From Candidatus Methylomirabilota bacterium (lineage in GTDB: Bacteria > Methylomirabilota > Methylomirabilia > Methylomirabilales > Methylomirabilaceae), in NCBI GenBank assembly GCA_003104975.1, contig PQAM01000019.1, forward strand, positions 94,001-158,000: a stretch of DNA of 64,000 nucleotides, in the 5' to 3' direction. The notes beneath the pieces were generated by a model. It was not told the DNA's origin and did no database searches. It was given only the letters and a program-made list of their open reading frames with translations. The position numbers were made by a program, and so were the translations under genes. How positions within the stretch are numbered: the first letter of the stretch is position 1; every line of letters begins with the position of its first letter. Shown piece by piece: positions 44,821 through 53,508 of the stretch.

Positions 44821-45042
44821 ATGAGGCGATTCAGCAAACTATTCGAGATCTTTCTATTGTCAGGCAGATCGATGTCGACCTGCCCCCACTGCCTATTGCC
44901 GATCGGCGGATCGGAGAACGTCTGTCCGAACTGCCGTCGGCTGTTGCGGTTTGAGGGGATCGCGGAGCTCCGGGCGACCAGCCGCTCGGATGGGCCACGT
45001 CTGTCGGCGGCGCATGCGGGGGCTGGAGCTCACGAAGGGTAG
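44821..45042 (+). CDS. Small zinc-ribbon protein
   Basis: 73 residues with a rubredoxin-like zinc ribbon: C21PHC24 and C35PNC38 spaced by ten residues. The N-terminal 17 residues are hydrophobic/basic and the C-terminus is unstructured. ATG 44821 has a strong GGGAGGA site 7 bases upstream; ATG 44872 just before the ribbon is an alternative. Function unknown; such ribbons bind nucleic acid or protein partners. It ends 2 bases before yggS, implying coupling. Confidence 0.65.
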   Translation: MRRFSKLFEIFLLSGRSMSTCPHCLLPIGGSENVCPNCRRLLRFEGIAELRATSRSDGPRLSAAHAGAGAHEG

Positions 45043-45044
45043 GC

Positions 45045-45743
45045 TTGGCGGAACGGATACGAGATCGAATCGAGCAGGCAAGGGGACGGATGGCCGAGGC
45101 GGCTGTCCGTGTCGGCCGGGACCCCGATGAGGTCGAACTGATTGCCGTCACCAAGACCGTGCAGGTGCCCCGTATCCGGGAGGCGATCGAGGCCGGTGCG
45201 ACGGTGCTGGGCGAGAACCGGATCCAGGAGGCGGCCGACAAGATCGCCCTCCTCAGCGCGTTCCCGATCAGATGGCATCTGATCGGTCATCTCCAGACCA
45301 ATAAGAGTCGAGCCGCCGCCGAGCTGTTTGAGGTGATTCATTCGCTCGACTCGATCAAGCTGGCTGCCGCCTTGGACCGGCATGGGGCCGCCCTGCAGAA
45401 ACGCATACGGGTTCTTGTCGAGGTCAATCTTGAGGGCGAACCAAGTAAGTCCGGCATCCTTGAACACGATCTGGTGCCATTGCTCGATGCCTGTCGGCAG
45501 TTTTCCAATCTCGTCATCGACGGCCTGATGGCGATCCCACCCTTTCGGAAACATCCTGAGGATGTCCGCCCCTTCTTTCGCCGGCTCCGGCTGCTCCGAG
45601 ATGAGGCGGCCAAGCTCTATCCCAATTACCCGCTTCGACACCTTTCCATGGGGATGAGCCACGATTTCGAGGTCGCTATCGAAGAGGGGGCCACGCTGGT
45701 CCGTATTGGTACGGCCATCTTCGAAGCCAGACCCGAGGGCTGA
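45045..45743 (+). CDS. yggS: PLP homeostasis protein YggS/YBL036C family
   Basis: Single-domain alanine-racemase-like PLP-binding protein involved in vitamin B6 and amino-acid balance, with no known catalysis. VELIAVTKTVQVPRIREAIE carries the PLP lysine, followed by GENRIQEAADKI, WHLIGHLQTNKSR, VNLEGEPSKSG, LMAIPP and LSMGMSHDFEVAIEEGATLVRIGTAIF. 232 residues. Start TTG 45045. yggS near ftsZ is common across phyla (the ylmD-H region in Gram-positives). Confidence 0.95.
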   Translation: MAERIRDRIEQARGRMAEAAVRVGRDPDEVELIAVTKTVQVPRIREAIEAGATVLGENRIQEAADKIALLSAFPIRWHLIGHLQTNKSRAAAELFEVIHSLDSIKLAAALDRHGAALQKRIRVLVEVNLEGEPSKSGILEHDLVPLLDACRQFSNLVIDGLMAIPPFRKHPEDVRPFFRRLRLLRDEAAKLYPNYPLRHLSMGMSHDFEVAIEEGATLVRIGTAIFEARPEG

Positions 45744-45823
45744 AGAGGCAGCGGCTAGATTGAGGACTTTCAGGAAGTTTCGAGAATAGAATAGAATGGA
45801 TGCAGAAAAGACTGGAGCGTGTG

Positions 45824-46120
45824 ATGAAGCGTGACGAGGCGCTGAAAACCTTGGCCGAGCATCGGGAAGAGCTGCGGCAGCGATTTAGCGTGAAGTCGCT
45901 GGCGCTGTTTGGCTCGGTCGTGCGTGATGAAGCTACCGACGCCAGCGACGTGGATTTGCTGGTGGAGTTCGACCGGCCGGTAGGACTCCTTCATGTCATC
46001 GGGACGGAGCAGTATCTCGAAAAGCTGCTCAGCGTGAATAAGGTCGATCTCGTTCTGAAACGGGCCGTCCTACCGGAATTCAAGGACGGCATCCTCGCGG
46101 AAGCTGTCAATGCCCTCTAA
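45824..46120 (+). CDS. mntA: MntA-type nucleotidyltransferase antitoxin
   Basis: Minimal nucleotidyltransferase; in characterised HepT/MntA systems it AMPylates and so neutralises the HEPN toxin (type VII TA). The GSX10DXD motif is exact: G30-S31, then D42 and D44 in GSVVRDEATDASDVDLLVEF. About 98 residues. ATG 45824 has GGAG 7 bases upstream; an ATG at 45800 is possible but has no site. It overlaps the HepT gene by 11 bases, an antitoxin-first arrangement. Confidence 0.88.
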   Translation: MKRDEALKTLAEHREELRQRFSVKSLALFGSVVRDEATDASDVDLLVEFDRPVGLLHVIGTEQYLEKLLSVNKVDLVLKRAVLPEFKDGILAEAVNAL

Positions 46121-46463
46121 GTCCTCAGACTGGAGAATCCGCATTCGGCACATCCTGGATGCTATCGCAGAGAACCAAAACTATATCGGCGGCAAGAGCT
46201 ACGATCAGTTTTGCGAAGACACGAAAACGTTAAAGGCGGTCGTGTGGAATCTAACGATTATTGGTGAAGCCGCCCGACACATCCCGCCCTCCGTCGAGGC
46301 AACTTGTCCCGAGATCCCATGGCCACAGATACGCGGCATGCGAAACCGCATCGTTCACGGCTACGAGCGGATCGATTGGGAAATCGTCTGGAAAGCGGTT
46401 CAGGACGAGCTGCCACCCCTGGTTCCTCTCTTTGAGAAGCTGCTACGCACAGCACCCGACTGA
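46110..46463 (+). CDS. hepT: HepT-type HEPN RNase toxin
   Basis: HEPN-domain (DUF86) protein predicted to be an RNase. The active-site RX4HXY motif is intact: R78, H83 and Y85 in GMRNRIVHGYE. Other family landmarks are IRIRHILDAIAENQNYI, then AVVWNLTIIGEAARHIP and WEIVWKAVQDELPPLVPLFE. 117 residues. Encoded immediately after its partner nucleotidyltransferase. Both genes appear complete, so the module is plausibly active. Confidence 0.88.
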   Translation: MPSKSSDWRIRIRHILDAIAENQNYIGGKSYDQFCEDTKTLKAVVWNLTIIGEAARHIPPSVEATCPEIPWPQIRGMRNRIVHGYERIDWEIVWKAVQDELPPLVPLFEKLLRTAPD

Positions 46464-46994
46464 CGTACGTCCCGCGCAGCCCATCTCCGTAAGGACGCCT
46501 ACGGAATCCCGATCCGCAGAGCCCATCCCCTAGTGTAGTGTCTCAGAAATACCTTTACAATCCGTTCGTGGTGAGCTTGTCGAACCCATGAACGGAACCT
46601 ATTGAAATACTTCACCCTTCGACAGGCTCAGGGTGCACGGGACATGTAAAGAAGCGTTGGATACACTACAGTAGTGTAATCCCGCAGTTGTGACCCGTCG
46701 ACAGAATGACCTCACCGTTACATCATCCGTAGCCGTCAAACAGGGAACACGCAAGGGATGCGATGTCTGTTCCGTGTTCCATGCGCCCGTTACCCACTAC
46801 GTCAAAAGACGTATTGACAAGGGGGGAGGACCTTGTAAGCTGCTTTCGCGTGAAGAATGGCAGCCGACGCCTCGCGGTGGCCAAACGCGCCGCGCGAGGC
46901 ATAAGTCTGCTCGACACTGCACTCGAGGGCTCCACAGCGGACCCCCAGACCGCGAGACGAGGCGCGGACCTCGTCCGCACAGGAGAGAGAAGCG
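46464..46994. other. Intergenic stretch with MITE-like element and structured leader
   Basis: No gene. 46531-46680 is an inverted-repeat element. 46680-46994 is the leader of the decayed gene that follows. It has a TTGACA near 46814 and a hairpin GCCTCGCG...CGCGAGGC at about 46873-46900. No riboswitch class matched what I know. Confidence 0.5.
46531..46680. mobile_element. ~150 bp MITE-like element
   Basis: The left end TAGTGTAGTGTCTCAGAAAT with ACCTTTACA and the right end TGTAAAGAAGCG with GGATACACTACAGTA are imperfect inverted repeats (TGTAAAG and ACACTACA arms). The centre contains CTTCGACAGGCTCAGGGTG-type repeats and the inverted copy of the 43-base repeat at 5556. There is no coding capacity. 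Confidence 0.6.
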
Positions 46995-47274
46995 ATGCGA
47001 CGAAGAAACGTGCTTGTGGTAGCTGCAGTAGCAATCGGCCTCGGGCTGGCCCTGACCGCACCGGGCGCCGCTGAGCACGGCCTGTGTCACCGACCTGTAC
47101 CTGTTCGGCTCGGGTGACGACAACTGCTTGGCCGGGGCGTCCACGCTGGCAGGTCCCGGCGCGTTGCTTCGCGGCGGCGACTGGATCGGCGACACGGGTG
47201 CCGGCGTCTTCGCGGTCGATGGCTTCAGCACCCCGTCGAACGCGTTCCACTTCGGGTTTCGTGCCGCCCGCTAG
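46995..47274 (+). pseudogene. Decayed secreted-protein gene (signal peptide plus SUMF1-like C-terminus)
   Basis: An ATG at 46995 with AGGAGAG upstream encodes a good Sec signal peptide (MRRRNVLVVAAVAIGLGLAL, then TAPGAA) but stops at 47115-47117. In a shifted frame from about 47080 the sequence encodes LYLFGSGDDNCLAGAS, ALLRGGDW, then AGVFAVDGFSTPSNAFHFG and ends FRAAR-stop at 47274. That ending (RGG-W...AGVFA...S....GFR..R) resembles the C-terminus of formylglycine-generating/SUMF1-fold proteins. A frameshift, and probably a large internal deletion, joins the two parts. The family call is moderate; the decay is clear. Confidence 0.55.
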
Positions 47275-47484
47275 TCGTCCCAACGTTGGCCATTTGAGTA
47301 TTTGAGGGTTGGGTTCCCTGCGGGTGGGCGGCCCTGAGCCTGGCGAAGGGCCCTCCACCCGCAGGGAGGGGCGGCGTCGCCAAATATGCCGACGCCTCTG
47401 ACTCTCCCCGCCGATCTCACAGCTTTCCAGCATCTATTTATAATAATCATTGCAATATTACGCCAATAGTGCTACTGTACTTAC

Positions 47485-48741
47485 ATGCTTAGACGCTGGC
47501 TTCAGGCTTCCATTGAGGAATGGAACACTCAGAGGTCGCTGCGGGGCATCATCATGACCGGGGCCAGACAGGTGGGGAAAACTACCTTGGCCCGTCATGC
47601 CTGTCCCGAGATGGCCTACGTCAATCTGGACGATCCGTTGACCCACGCGGAGTTCGAACAGATCGGAGGCGAGGAGTTTGCCGCCACGTATCCGCAGGCG
47701 GTTCTGGATGAGGCCCAGAAGGTCCCGGCCCTCTTTCATCTCGTGAAATACGGGATCGATACCACACGCACCAACCGGTACATGCTGCTCGGATCGGCCC
47801 AGATCCTGCTTCTCGGAAAGGTCCGGGAATCCCTCGCCGGGCGGGTCGCCGTGAAAGAGCTCTACCCCTTGGCCTTCGCTGAACGGCTCCCGGAGAGCCC
47901 GAAGCCCTGGATTGCCGACATACTGGACCGCCTGGATCGCAATCAGGCGCCCGAGGTCCTTACTCCCAAAAAGGTCCGAGAGATTGTGGGGGCGTCCATC
48001 CGGGAGTGGAAGCGGCATCTGGCCTGGGGCGGGATGCCGGCCCAGATGGAGGGTCCTGAGGAGTCGGAATGGAAGGAATGGCTCAAAAACTATGTTGCCA
48101 CCTATCTGCAACGCGACCTACGAGACCTTGCCCGAATCAGCGATCTCGCCCCCTTTCGGAAATGCGAACAGTTAATCGCTCTTCGGACCGGCAGCCTCCT
48201 GAACTACTCCGAGTTGGCGAGGGATGCCGGGGTCTCCGTTCAGACCGCGCGCAACTATTGCAACTACTTAGACCTCAGCTTTCAGACTATCTTGTTGGAG
48301 CCGTACTTCATCAGCCCTGCCAAACGGCTGATGAAGTCCCCCAAGCTCTATATGATCGATGTCGGGATTCAGCGGATCTTGAGCAGTCAGTGGGAGGGGA
48401 TGACCGGCCAGCAATATGAAAGTATCGTGGCAGCGGAGTTGAAAAAGATGCTCTCGGCCTTTCATCCGGAGTGGCGGCTCTGTCATCTCCGAACGCTCGA
48501 CGGGTTGGAGGTGGATTTCCTTCTGGTGCACAGGGATCGGGCGGTGGCCATCGAGGTCAAGTACGCAGATCGCGTCCATCCTCAGGATGCCAGGCGGTTA
48601 GTCCGCCTTGAAGAGGTGACCGGACTGCCCACAATTCGCAAGTATGTGGTCTATGAGGGGCACGAGATCCAGAGGCTCCGGGAAGGCGTCTTGGGCATAC
48701 CAGCCTGTGTCTTTTTTGGCCCAGGTACGTCGGCTGGATGA
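47485..48741 (+). CDS. AAA ATPase with DUF4143 domain
   Basis: Stand-alone AAA-like ATPase (AAA_14/DUF4143). Walker A GARQVGKTT at residues 26-34, Walker B-like AVLDEAQKVP, sensor region LLGSAQILLLGKVRESLAG, then a winged-helix segment (YSELARDAGVSVQTARNY) and a C-terminal PD-(D/E)XK-like fold whose motif is visible as VDFLLVHRDRAVAIEVKYA. 418 residues, intact. The family is abundant in accessory regions and its role is unknown. An AT-rich TATAAT-containing spacer (47439-47444) precedes ATG 47485. Confidence 0.9.
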   Translation: MLRRWLQASIEEWNTQRSLRGIIMTGARQVGKTTLARHACPEMAYVNLDDPLTHAEFEQIGGEEFAATYPQAVLDEAQKVPALFHLVKYGIDTTRTNRYMLLGSAQILLLGKVRESLAGRVAVKELYPLAFAERLPESPKPWIADILDRLDRNQAPEVLTPKKVREIVGASIREWKRHLAWGGMPAQMEGPEESEWKEWLKNYVATYLQRDLRDLARISDLAPFRKCEQLIALRTGSLLNYSELARDAGVSVQTARNYCNYLDLSFQTILLEPYFISPAKRLMKSPKLYMIDVGIQRILSSQWEGMTGQQYESIVAAELKKMLSAFHPEWRLCHLRTLDGLEVDFLLVHRDRAVAIEVKYADRVHPQDARRLVRLEEVTGLPTIRKYVVYEGHEIQRLREGVLGIPACVFFGPGTSAG

Positions 48742-48806
48742 GGTGTCGCTTCGCAGGCACGGCGATCTTCGAGGCCAGACCCGGCACCTGAGCCGGTAAT
48801 TTTTCG

Positions 48807-48835
48807 TTGACAAAAATAGAACGCCCTTTTATAGT
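48807..48835 (+). promoter_or_regulatory. Strong promoter upstream of the IclR-type regulator
   Basis: TTGACA (48807-48812), 17-base spacer, TATAGT (48830-48835): the best sigma-70 match in the window, with a ~95-base leader before the regulator. Confidence 0.7.
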
Positions 48836-48895
48836 CACACCGTTTTCCTTCCGTGTTACATCGAATCCCAGGCAAAGCGGCGGTAATGCGTACCG

Positions 48896-48914
48896 AAAAG
48901 GCGTTGCCTTTTTT
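48896..48914 (+). terminator. Short hairpin with T-run in the IclR leader
   Basis: AAAAGGC, loop GTT, GCCTTTT then TT, lying 24 bases before the regulator's ATG and after its promoter. It could act as a leader attenuator. The stem is only 7 bp with a 3-base loop, so it may be inactive. Confidence 0.35.
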
Positions 48915-48937
48915 GCCGCATGGTATACGAGGCGTGT

Positions 48938-49747
48938 ATGGACCATCGAAAGAAAGAAAAGGCCGATTACCTTGTCCAGTCGGTTGATCGGGCGCTTGAC
49001 ATCCTGGAGTCGTTCGATTATCAGACAGGAGAACTGGGCGTCACAGAGCTTGCCGAAAAGCTTCACCTGCCCAAGAATAATGTCTTTCGGTTGCTGGCCA
49101 CCCTTGAGGTTCGGGGCTATATCGAGCAGGACAAAAAGACCGCCAACTACCGCCTCGGAATGAAGCCGTTCGAGGTGGCCAATGTCTTCCTGCATCACCT
49201 TGGCTTTCGGCGCCAGGCCAGGCCGATTATCGAAGAGCTGGTCAACCAGTGCAATGAAACCGCCTATTTAGCTGTGCTTGACGGATCGGAGGTCATCTAT
49301 GTCCTGGTTGAGGACAGCAGCCTGATGGTCCGGGTCGCGTCGTTTCCAGGACGGCGTCTGCCGATACACTGTACCGCCGCGGGCAAGGCCCAACTGGCCT
49401 ATGAGTCGGCCGACCGATTAGACAACATCCTTCAACGGGAGCCGATGCGTGCGCTGACCCAGAAGACGATTACCGATCCTCAGGCATTCCGGGACCACCT
49501 CCGCGAGGTGGTTCGGCTCGGATATGCCGTCGACGATGAGGAGTACGAACCCGGAGTGCGCTGTATTGCCGCCCCCGTGCGGGACTACTCTCGAAAGGTG
49601 GTAGCCAGTGTCGGTCTGTCCGGCCCCATCACCCGTTTCTCCCTTGAGCGGATCGAATGCGAACTCGCCCCGCTCGTGAAGGCGGCGGCGACCAAGCTGT
49701 CCGAACGGCTTGGCTTCGAGACGACAACCATTTCGGCTGCTCAGTAG
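48938..49747 (+). CDS. IclR-family transcriptional regulator
   Basis: Winged-helix repressor/activator with an effector-binding GAF-like domain. N-terminal QSVDRALDILESFDY and GVTELAEKLHLPKNNVFRLL (HTH), then GYIEQDKKTANYRLG. Effector domain: NETAYLAVLDGSEVIYV, LPIHCTAAGKAQLA and RCIAAPVRDYSRKVVASVGL. 269 residues from ATG 48938, which has GAGG five bases upstream; ATG 48920 is in frame but lacks a site. The ligand is unknown. Downstream lies the decayed FNT channel gene. Confidence 0.92.
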   Translation: MDHRKKEKADYLVQSVDRALDILESFDYQTGELGVTELAEKLHLPKNNVFRLLATLEVRGYIEQDKKTANYRLGMKPFEVANVFLHHLGFRRQARPIIEELVNQCNETAYLAVLDGSEVIYVLVEDSSLMVRVASFPGRRLPIHCTAAGKAQLAYESADRLDNILQREPMRALTQKTITDPQAFRDHLREVVRLGYAVDDEEYEPGVRCIAAPVRDYSRKVVASVGLSGPITRFSLERIECELAPLVKAAATKLSERLGFETTTISAAQ

Positions 49748-50016
49748 AACAGGTTTTGATTATCTGACCATTGGCATGTCTCGTCCGTCTGTCGGGCTCT
49801 GCGTGAAAGCACAACAGGCGACTCTGGATATACTGGGGCGAGATGGGTCAGATTCCTGCTGGGTGCCTGCCCCCCAAAAACGTACTGCTCCGATCCCGCC
49901 ATGCCCCCGGCGGCATCGCGTAATGATGCGACCGTGTTCAAAAAGGACTATGCGTAACCTAACAATGGAGACGGACGCTACAGGGGGGCGATGCTTCCAT
50001 AGCGGGTGCCAAGCGA
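49748..50016. other. Spacer between IclR gene and FNT remnant
   Basis: About 270 bases. I see no gene, clear promoter or repeat. It has CCCCCGGCGG-type GC patches and no obvious regulator palindrome. Confidence 0.4.
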
Positions 50017-50280
50017 ATGGATAGAGAACTGCCGTTCAGTGACGCCTATCCGCCGCGCGAGATTGCGCGGAAGGTCGAGAGTCTCGGGGTCGCGAAGGCG
50101 CGCACCGACGCGCTCACGCTGCTGGCGCTGGCCGTGTTGGCCGGTGCTTTTATCTCGCTGGGGGCGCTCTTTTTCACCGTCGTCGTCACGCAGTCTGCCC
50201 TCGGCTTCGGGATGACGCGGTTGTTCGGCGGCTTGAGCTTTTGCCTCGGCCTGATTCTCGTTAATAATGGGGCCTCCTGA
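50017..50280 (+). pseudogene. Truncated formate/nitrite transporter (FNT) gene
   Basis: Encodes the N-terminus of a FocA/NirC-family channel: the cytoplasmic start with SDAYPPREIARKVESLGVAK, TM1 around ALTLLALAVLAGAFISLG, ALFFTVVVTQSALGFG, and the start of TM2 at TRLFGGLSFCLGLILV. The frame then reads NNGAS and stops. A complete FNT protein has ~260-280 residues and six helices; only ~82 residues remain. The break falls exactly where the P-type ATPase frame begins (ATG 50267), so a deletion or insertion junction is likely. The product is probably non-functional. Confidence 0.8.
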
Positions 50281-52969
50281 AACCCGACGGGGAGCCGACC
50301 CGATTCTCTGGCACACCCTCACCAGCGACACTGTCTTCACCCGCCTGCAAGCTACGCCTATCGGTCTGACAGGAACCGAGGCGGCGCGGCGTTTGGCCGA
50401 ACATGGGCCGAATGAACTGCAAACCGCCCGCCGCGTCTCACCGTGGACGATCCTTTTCGAGCAGCTCAAGAACGTATTGATCCTCATTCTGCTTGCGGCA
50501 ACGGCGCTCTCCGCCTTCCTGGGACACGGGATCGAAGCCATCGCGATCACGATCATTGTGCTGTTTGCCGTCTTGTTGGGGTTTGTGCAGGAATATCGAG
50601 CCGAACGCGCGACGGAAGCATTGCGTGAGATGGCCGCGCCGACCGCCACCGCCCTCCGCGATGGGGAAGAGGTCGAGATTCCGGCGCGCGCCCTCGTGCC
50701 GGGTGATGTTGTCCTGGTGCGGGCAGGTGACAAAATCCCGGCCGATGCCCGGGTGATTGAGGCGGTCAATCTGCATGTCGAGGAGGCTGCGCTGACGGGC
50801 GAATCGGTTCCGGTGGACAAATGTGCCGCGCCCCTCACAAACGGTGAACTGGCCGTAGGCGACCGCGAGAACATGGTGTATGCGGGCACCGTTGCGACCT
50901 ATGGCCGGGGACGTGTGGTTGTCGTAGAAACGGGCATGAGTACCGAGTTTGGCAAGATTGCCCGAATGCTCCAGACGGTTGAGACCGGCAGGACTCCGTT
51001 GCAAGAGAACTTGGACAAAGTCGGTCACGCGCTGGCGTGGGCCGCGTTCGTGGCGGTGACGGCCATTGTTGTCCTCGGCCTCTTGCGCGGGCAACCCTTC
51101 ATTGAGATGCTGATGTTCGGGATTGCGCTGGCGGTGGCGGTCGTCCCGGAGGCCCTGCCCGCGGTCGTGACGATCTCACTCGCCATCGGCGTACAGCGGA
51201 TGGTCAAACGGCATGCGCTCATGCGTCGTCTGGCGGCGGTCGAGACGCTCGGCAGCACGTCGGTAATCTGTTCAGATAAGACCGGCACACTGACAAAGGA
51301 TGAGATGACGGTTCGTAAGATCTTTGTGGCCGGACAGATGCTGGATGTCTCCGGGGCAGGCTATGAGCCGCACGGCCAATTCTTGTGCGACGGCCTCCCC
51401 ATTGAACCTTCCGGTCCGCTCATACTGCTCCTGCGCGCCTCCGCGCTGGCCTCAGACGCGCATATCGTGCACAGTGAGGCCGACGGCCGCTGGCACCTCA
51501 AAGGCGACCCGACGGAGGGCGCATTGGTTGTTGTCGCCGCCAAGGCCGGGCTCCACAAGGCCGACATCGATTCACAATTCCCCCGCGTGGGCGAAATCCC
51601 CTTTACCTCCGAGACCAAGCGCATGACCACCCTCCACGCTGGGACGGATGGCGTTGTCGCCTACGCGAAAGGCGCACCGGAAATTATCCTCGATTCGTGC
51701 GTTCGACAGATGACGGTTGAGGGAGAACGCGTACTTGACGCCGGGGGTCGGGCGATGATTTCGGAGACAGCCCGCCGAATGGCCAGCGAGGCGTTGAGGG
51801 TGCTGGCGGTAGCTTCCAAGCCGGGCGCAACACCGGACAACGCCGAACACGACATGACCTTTCTCGGATTGGTGGGCATGATCGACCCGCCGCGTCCTGA
51901 GGCGAAGGCCGCGATTGATACGTGCGAACAAGCGGGCATCAAGCCGGTGATGATCACCGGCGATCATCCGCTAACCGCGCAAGCCGTCGCGCGCGAATTA
52001 GGATTGCTCAAGACCGGACGCGTCGTGACCGGCGCAGAGCTGGAGGTGATGAGCGAGGCCGAGTTGGAGCGCGAGGTTGAAAATATCGATGTCTATGCCC
52101 GGGTATCTCCGGCGCATAAGTTGCGTGTGGTCACGGCGCTGCAAAAGAACGGTCACATAGCCGCGATGACGGGCGACGGGGTCAATGACGCGCCCGCGCT
52201 CAAGAAGGCCGATATCGGCATCGCGATGGGCATTACCGGCACGGATGTCACCAAAGAGGCCGCCGCCATGACGCTGACCGACGACAACTTCGCGTCCATT
52301 GTTGCGGCGGTGGAAGAGGGTCGGGGCATCTTCGGCAACATCAAGAAATATCTGATGTACCTGCTCTCGTGCAACATCGGCGAGATCGTGCTGATGGCTG
52401 CAACCACACTGCTGGGCCTGCCCCTGCCGTTGACGGCCGTACAGATCCTGTATGTGAATCTCGCCACCGATGGTTTGCCCGCATTGGCGTTGGCCGTAGA
52501 TCCGCCCGAGCCCGACTTGATGCGGCGTAAGCCGCGCAACCCACGTGCCGGCATCTTTACCCGGCCTGTCGTCACTCTCATGGTGGCGGGCGGATTCTGG
52601 TCCGCAGCCGCCAACCTGGGCCTGTTTGCATGGGCGCTGCACTCCGGCCGGAGCATCGAGCATGCCATGACGATGACGTTTGTGTCACTGGTGCTGATTG
52701 AATGTTGCAAGGCTTACAACTTTCGCTCCGACCGCCATTCGGTAGTGCGTCGGCCTTTTGCCAACTGGTGGTTGAATCTGGCGGTGACATGGGAACTGAT
52801 GCTGTTGGTTACCATTATCCATACGCCGTTCCTGCACGAGCCGTTCGGCACTTCAAGCCTGCCGTTGACAGATTGGGCGATTGTCGTCGTGTTGGCGTCG
52901 ACGATTTCGCCTGTGCTGGAATCGGCCAAGTGGATGGCGCGGCGCGGCTGGTTCGGGCAAATGGATTAG
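50267..52969 (+). CDS. P-type cation-transporting ATPase
   Basis: P2-type ATPase of the calcium/cation group, 900 residues. N-terminal ATPase domain (LTGTEAARRLAEHGPNELQ), actuator loop LTGESVPVDK, TM4 VVPEALPAVVTISLAIG, phosphorylation site CSDKTGTLTKDEMTV (Asp near residue 338), KGAPE nucleotide-binding region, MTGDGVNDAPALKKADIGIA hinge and four C-terminal helices. The TM4 motif PEALP and the KDEMTV context fit Ca2+/Mn2+-type pumps, but ion specificity is not certain. It starts inside the truncated FNT gene, so its native leader may be lost. DUF488 follows after 28 bases. Confidence 0.92.
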   Translation: MGPPETRRGADPILWHTLTSDTVFTRLQATPIGLTGTEAARRLAEHGPNELQTARRVSPWTILFEQLKNVLILILLAATALSAFLGHGIEAIAITIIVLFAVLLGFVQEYRAERATEALREMAAPTATALRDGEEVEIPARALVPGDVVLVRAGDKIPADARVIEAVNLHVEEAALTGESVPVDKCAAPLTNGELAVGDRENMVYAGTVATYGRGRVVVVETGMSTEFGKIARMLQTVETGRTPLQENLDKVGHALAWAAFVAVTAIVVLGLLRGQPFIEMLMFGIALAVAVVPEALPAVVTISLAIGVQRMVKRHALMRRLAAVETLGSTSVICSDKTGTLTKDEMTVRKIFVAGQMLDVSGAGYEPHGQFLCDGLPIEPSGPLILLLRASALASDAHIVHSEADGRWHLKGDPTEGALVVVAAKAGLHKADIDSQFPRVGEIPFTSETKRMTTLHAGTDGVVAYAKGAPEIILDSCVRQMTVEGERVLDAGGRAMISETARRMASEALRVLAVASKPGATPDNAEHDMTFLGLVGMIDPPRPEAKAAIDTCEQAGIKPVMITGDHPLTAQAVARELGLLKTGRVVTGAELEVMSEAELEREVENIDVYARVSPAHKLRVVTALQKNGHIAAMTGDGVNDAPALKKADIGIAMGITGTDVTKEAAAMTLTDDNFASIVAAVEEGRGIFGNIKKYLMYLLSCNIGEIVLMAATTLLGLPLPLTAVQILYVNLATDGLPALALAVDPPEPDLMRRKPRNPRAGIFTRPVVTLMVAGGFWSAAANLGLFAWALHSGRSIEHAMTMTFVSLVLIECCKAYNFRSDRHSVVRRPFANWWLNLAVTWELMLLVTIIHTPFLHEPFGTSSLPLTDWAIVVVLASTISPVLESAKWMARRGWFGQMD

Positions 52970-52997
52970 GCGCGAACACAAAGGAGGCGTGATAGTC

Positions 52998-53384
52998 GTG
53001 GCAATTCGGGTCGTTCGGCTCGGGACTCCGCGGATGCCCGGTGAGGGGCTGCGCCTGGGAACGGTCCGGCGTCCGCCCCGGGGGGTACCCAAGAGTGAAT
53101 ACGCGTCACGGAACTTCTATGATGTGTGGCTGCCGGAGCTGGCGCCGTCAGAAGAGCTTGTCAAGATCGCGCTCAGCACTCCGGATGAGCGGCAGTGGCG
53201 GACGTTCGTCAGGCGGTATCGGGCCGAGATGAAGCAGCCTGCTGCCGATCGACTTCTCGGCCTCCTGGCCGCCATGTCGCATCAGACGCCCTTTTCCGTA
53301 GGCTGCTACTGCGCCGACGAGGCCCGCTGCCACCGCTCGGTCCTCAAGGCCCTGCTCGCCGAGCACGGCGCCCGCCTCGAGTAA
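52998..53384 (+). CDS. DUF488 family protein
   Basis: 128-residue DUF488 protein of the MarR-neighbour (YeaO-like) type: VVRLGTPRMPGEGLRLGTVR, FYDVWLPELAPSEELV, WRTFVRRYRAEM, and the Cys-rich end VGCYCADEARCHRSVLKALL. The conserved Cys in that last segment may be a redox or metal site. Function unknown. GTG 52998 was chosen because AAGGAGG stands 10 bases upstream; GTG 52989 is too close. It follows the P-type ATPase and is probably co-transcribed. Confidence 0.88.
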   Translation: MAIRVVRLGTPRMPGEGLRLGTVRRPPRGVPKSEYASRNFYDVWLPELAPSEELVKIALSTPDERQWRTFVRRYRAEMKQPAADRLLGLLAAMSHQTPFSVGCYCADEARCHRSVLKALLAEHGARLE

Positions 53385-53508
53385 TGCGTTTGCGGAGTGC
53401 TGTGCAACCCGGCTTCAAACGTTTCATCGGCCTATCGCTAAGGCATCGTGATTTCCAAGCTGTTCCTCTCAGAAGCCACCGAGGAATTCCGCGGAGCCGG
53501 GCTGCCCT

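Noticed and set aside
46830-46994. Possible riboswitch in the leader of the decayed gene
   Set aside because: There is one good GC hairpin but no match to c-di-GMP, cobalamin, TPP or SAM consensus elements that I can recognise.
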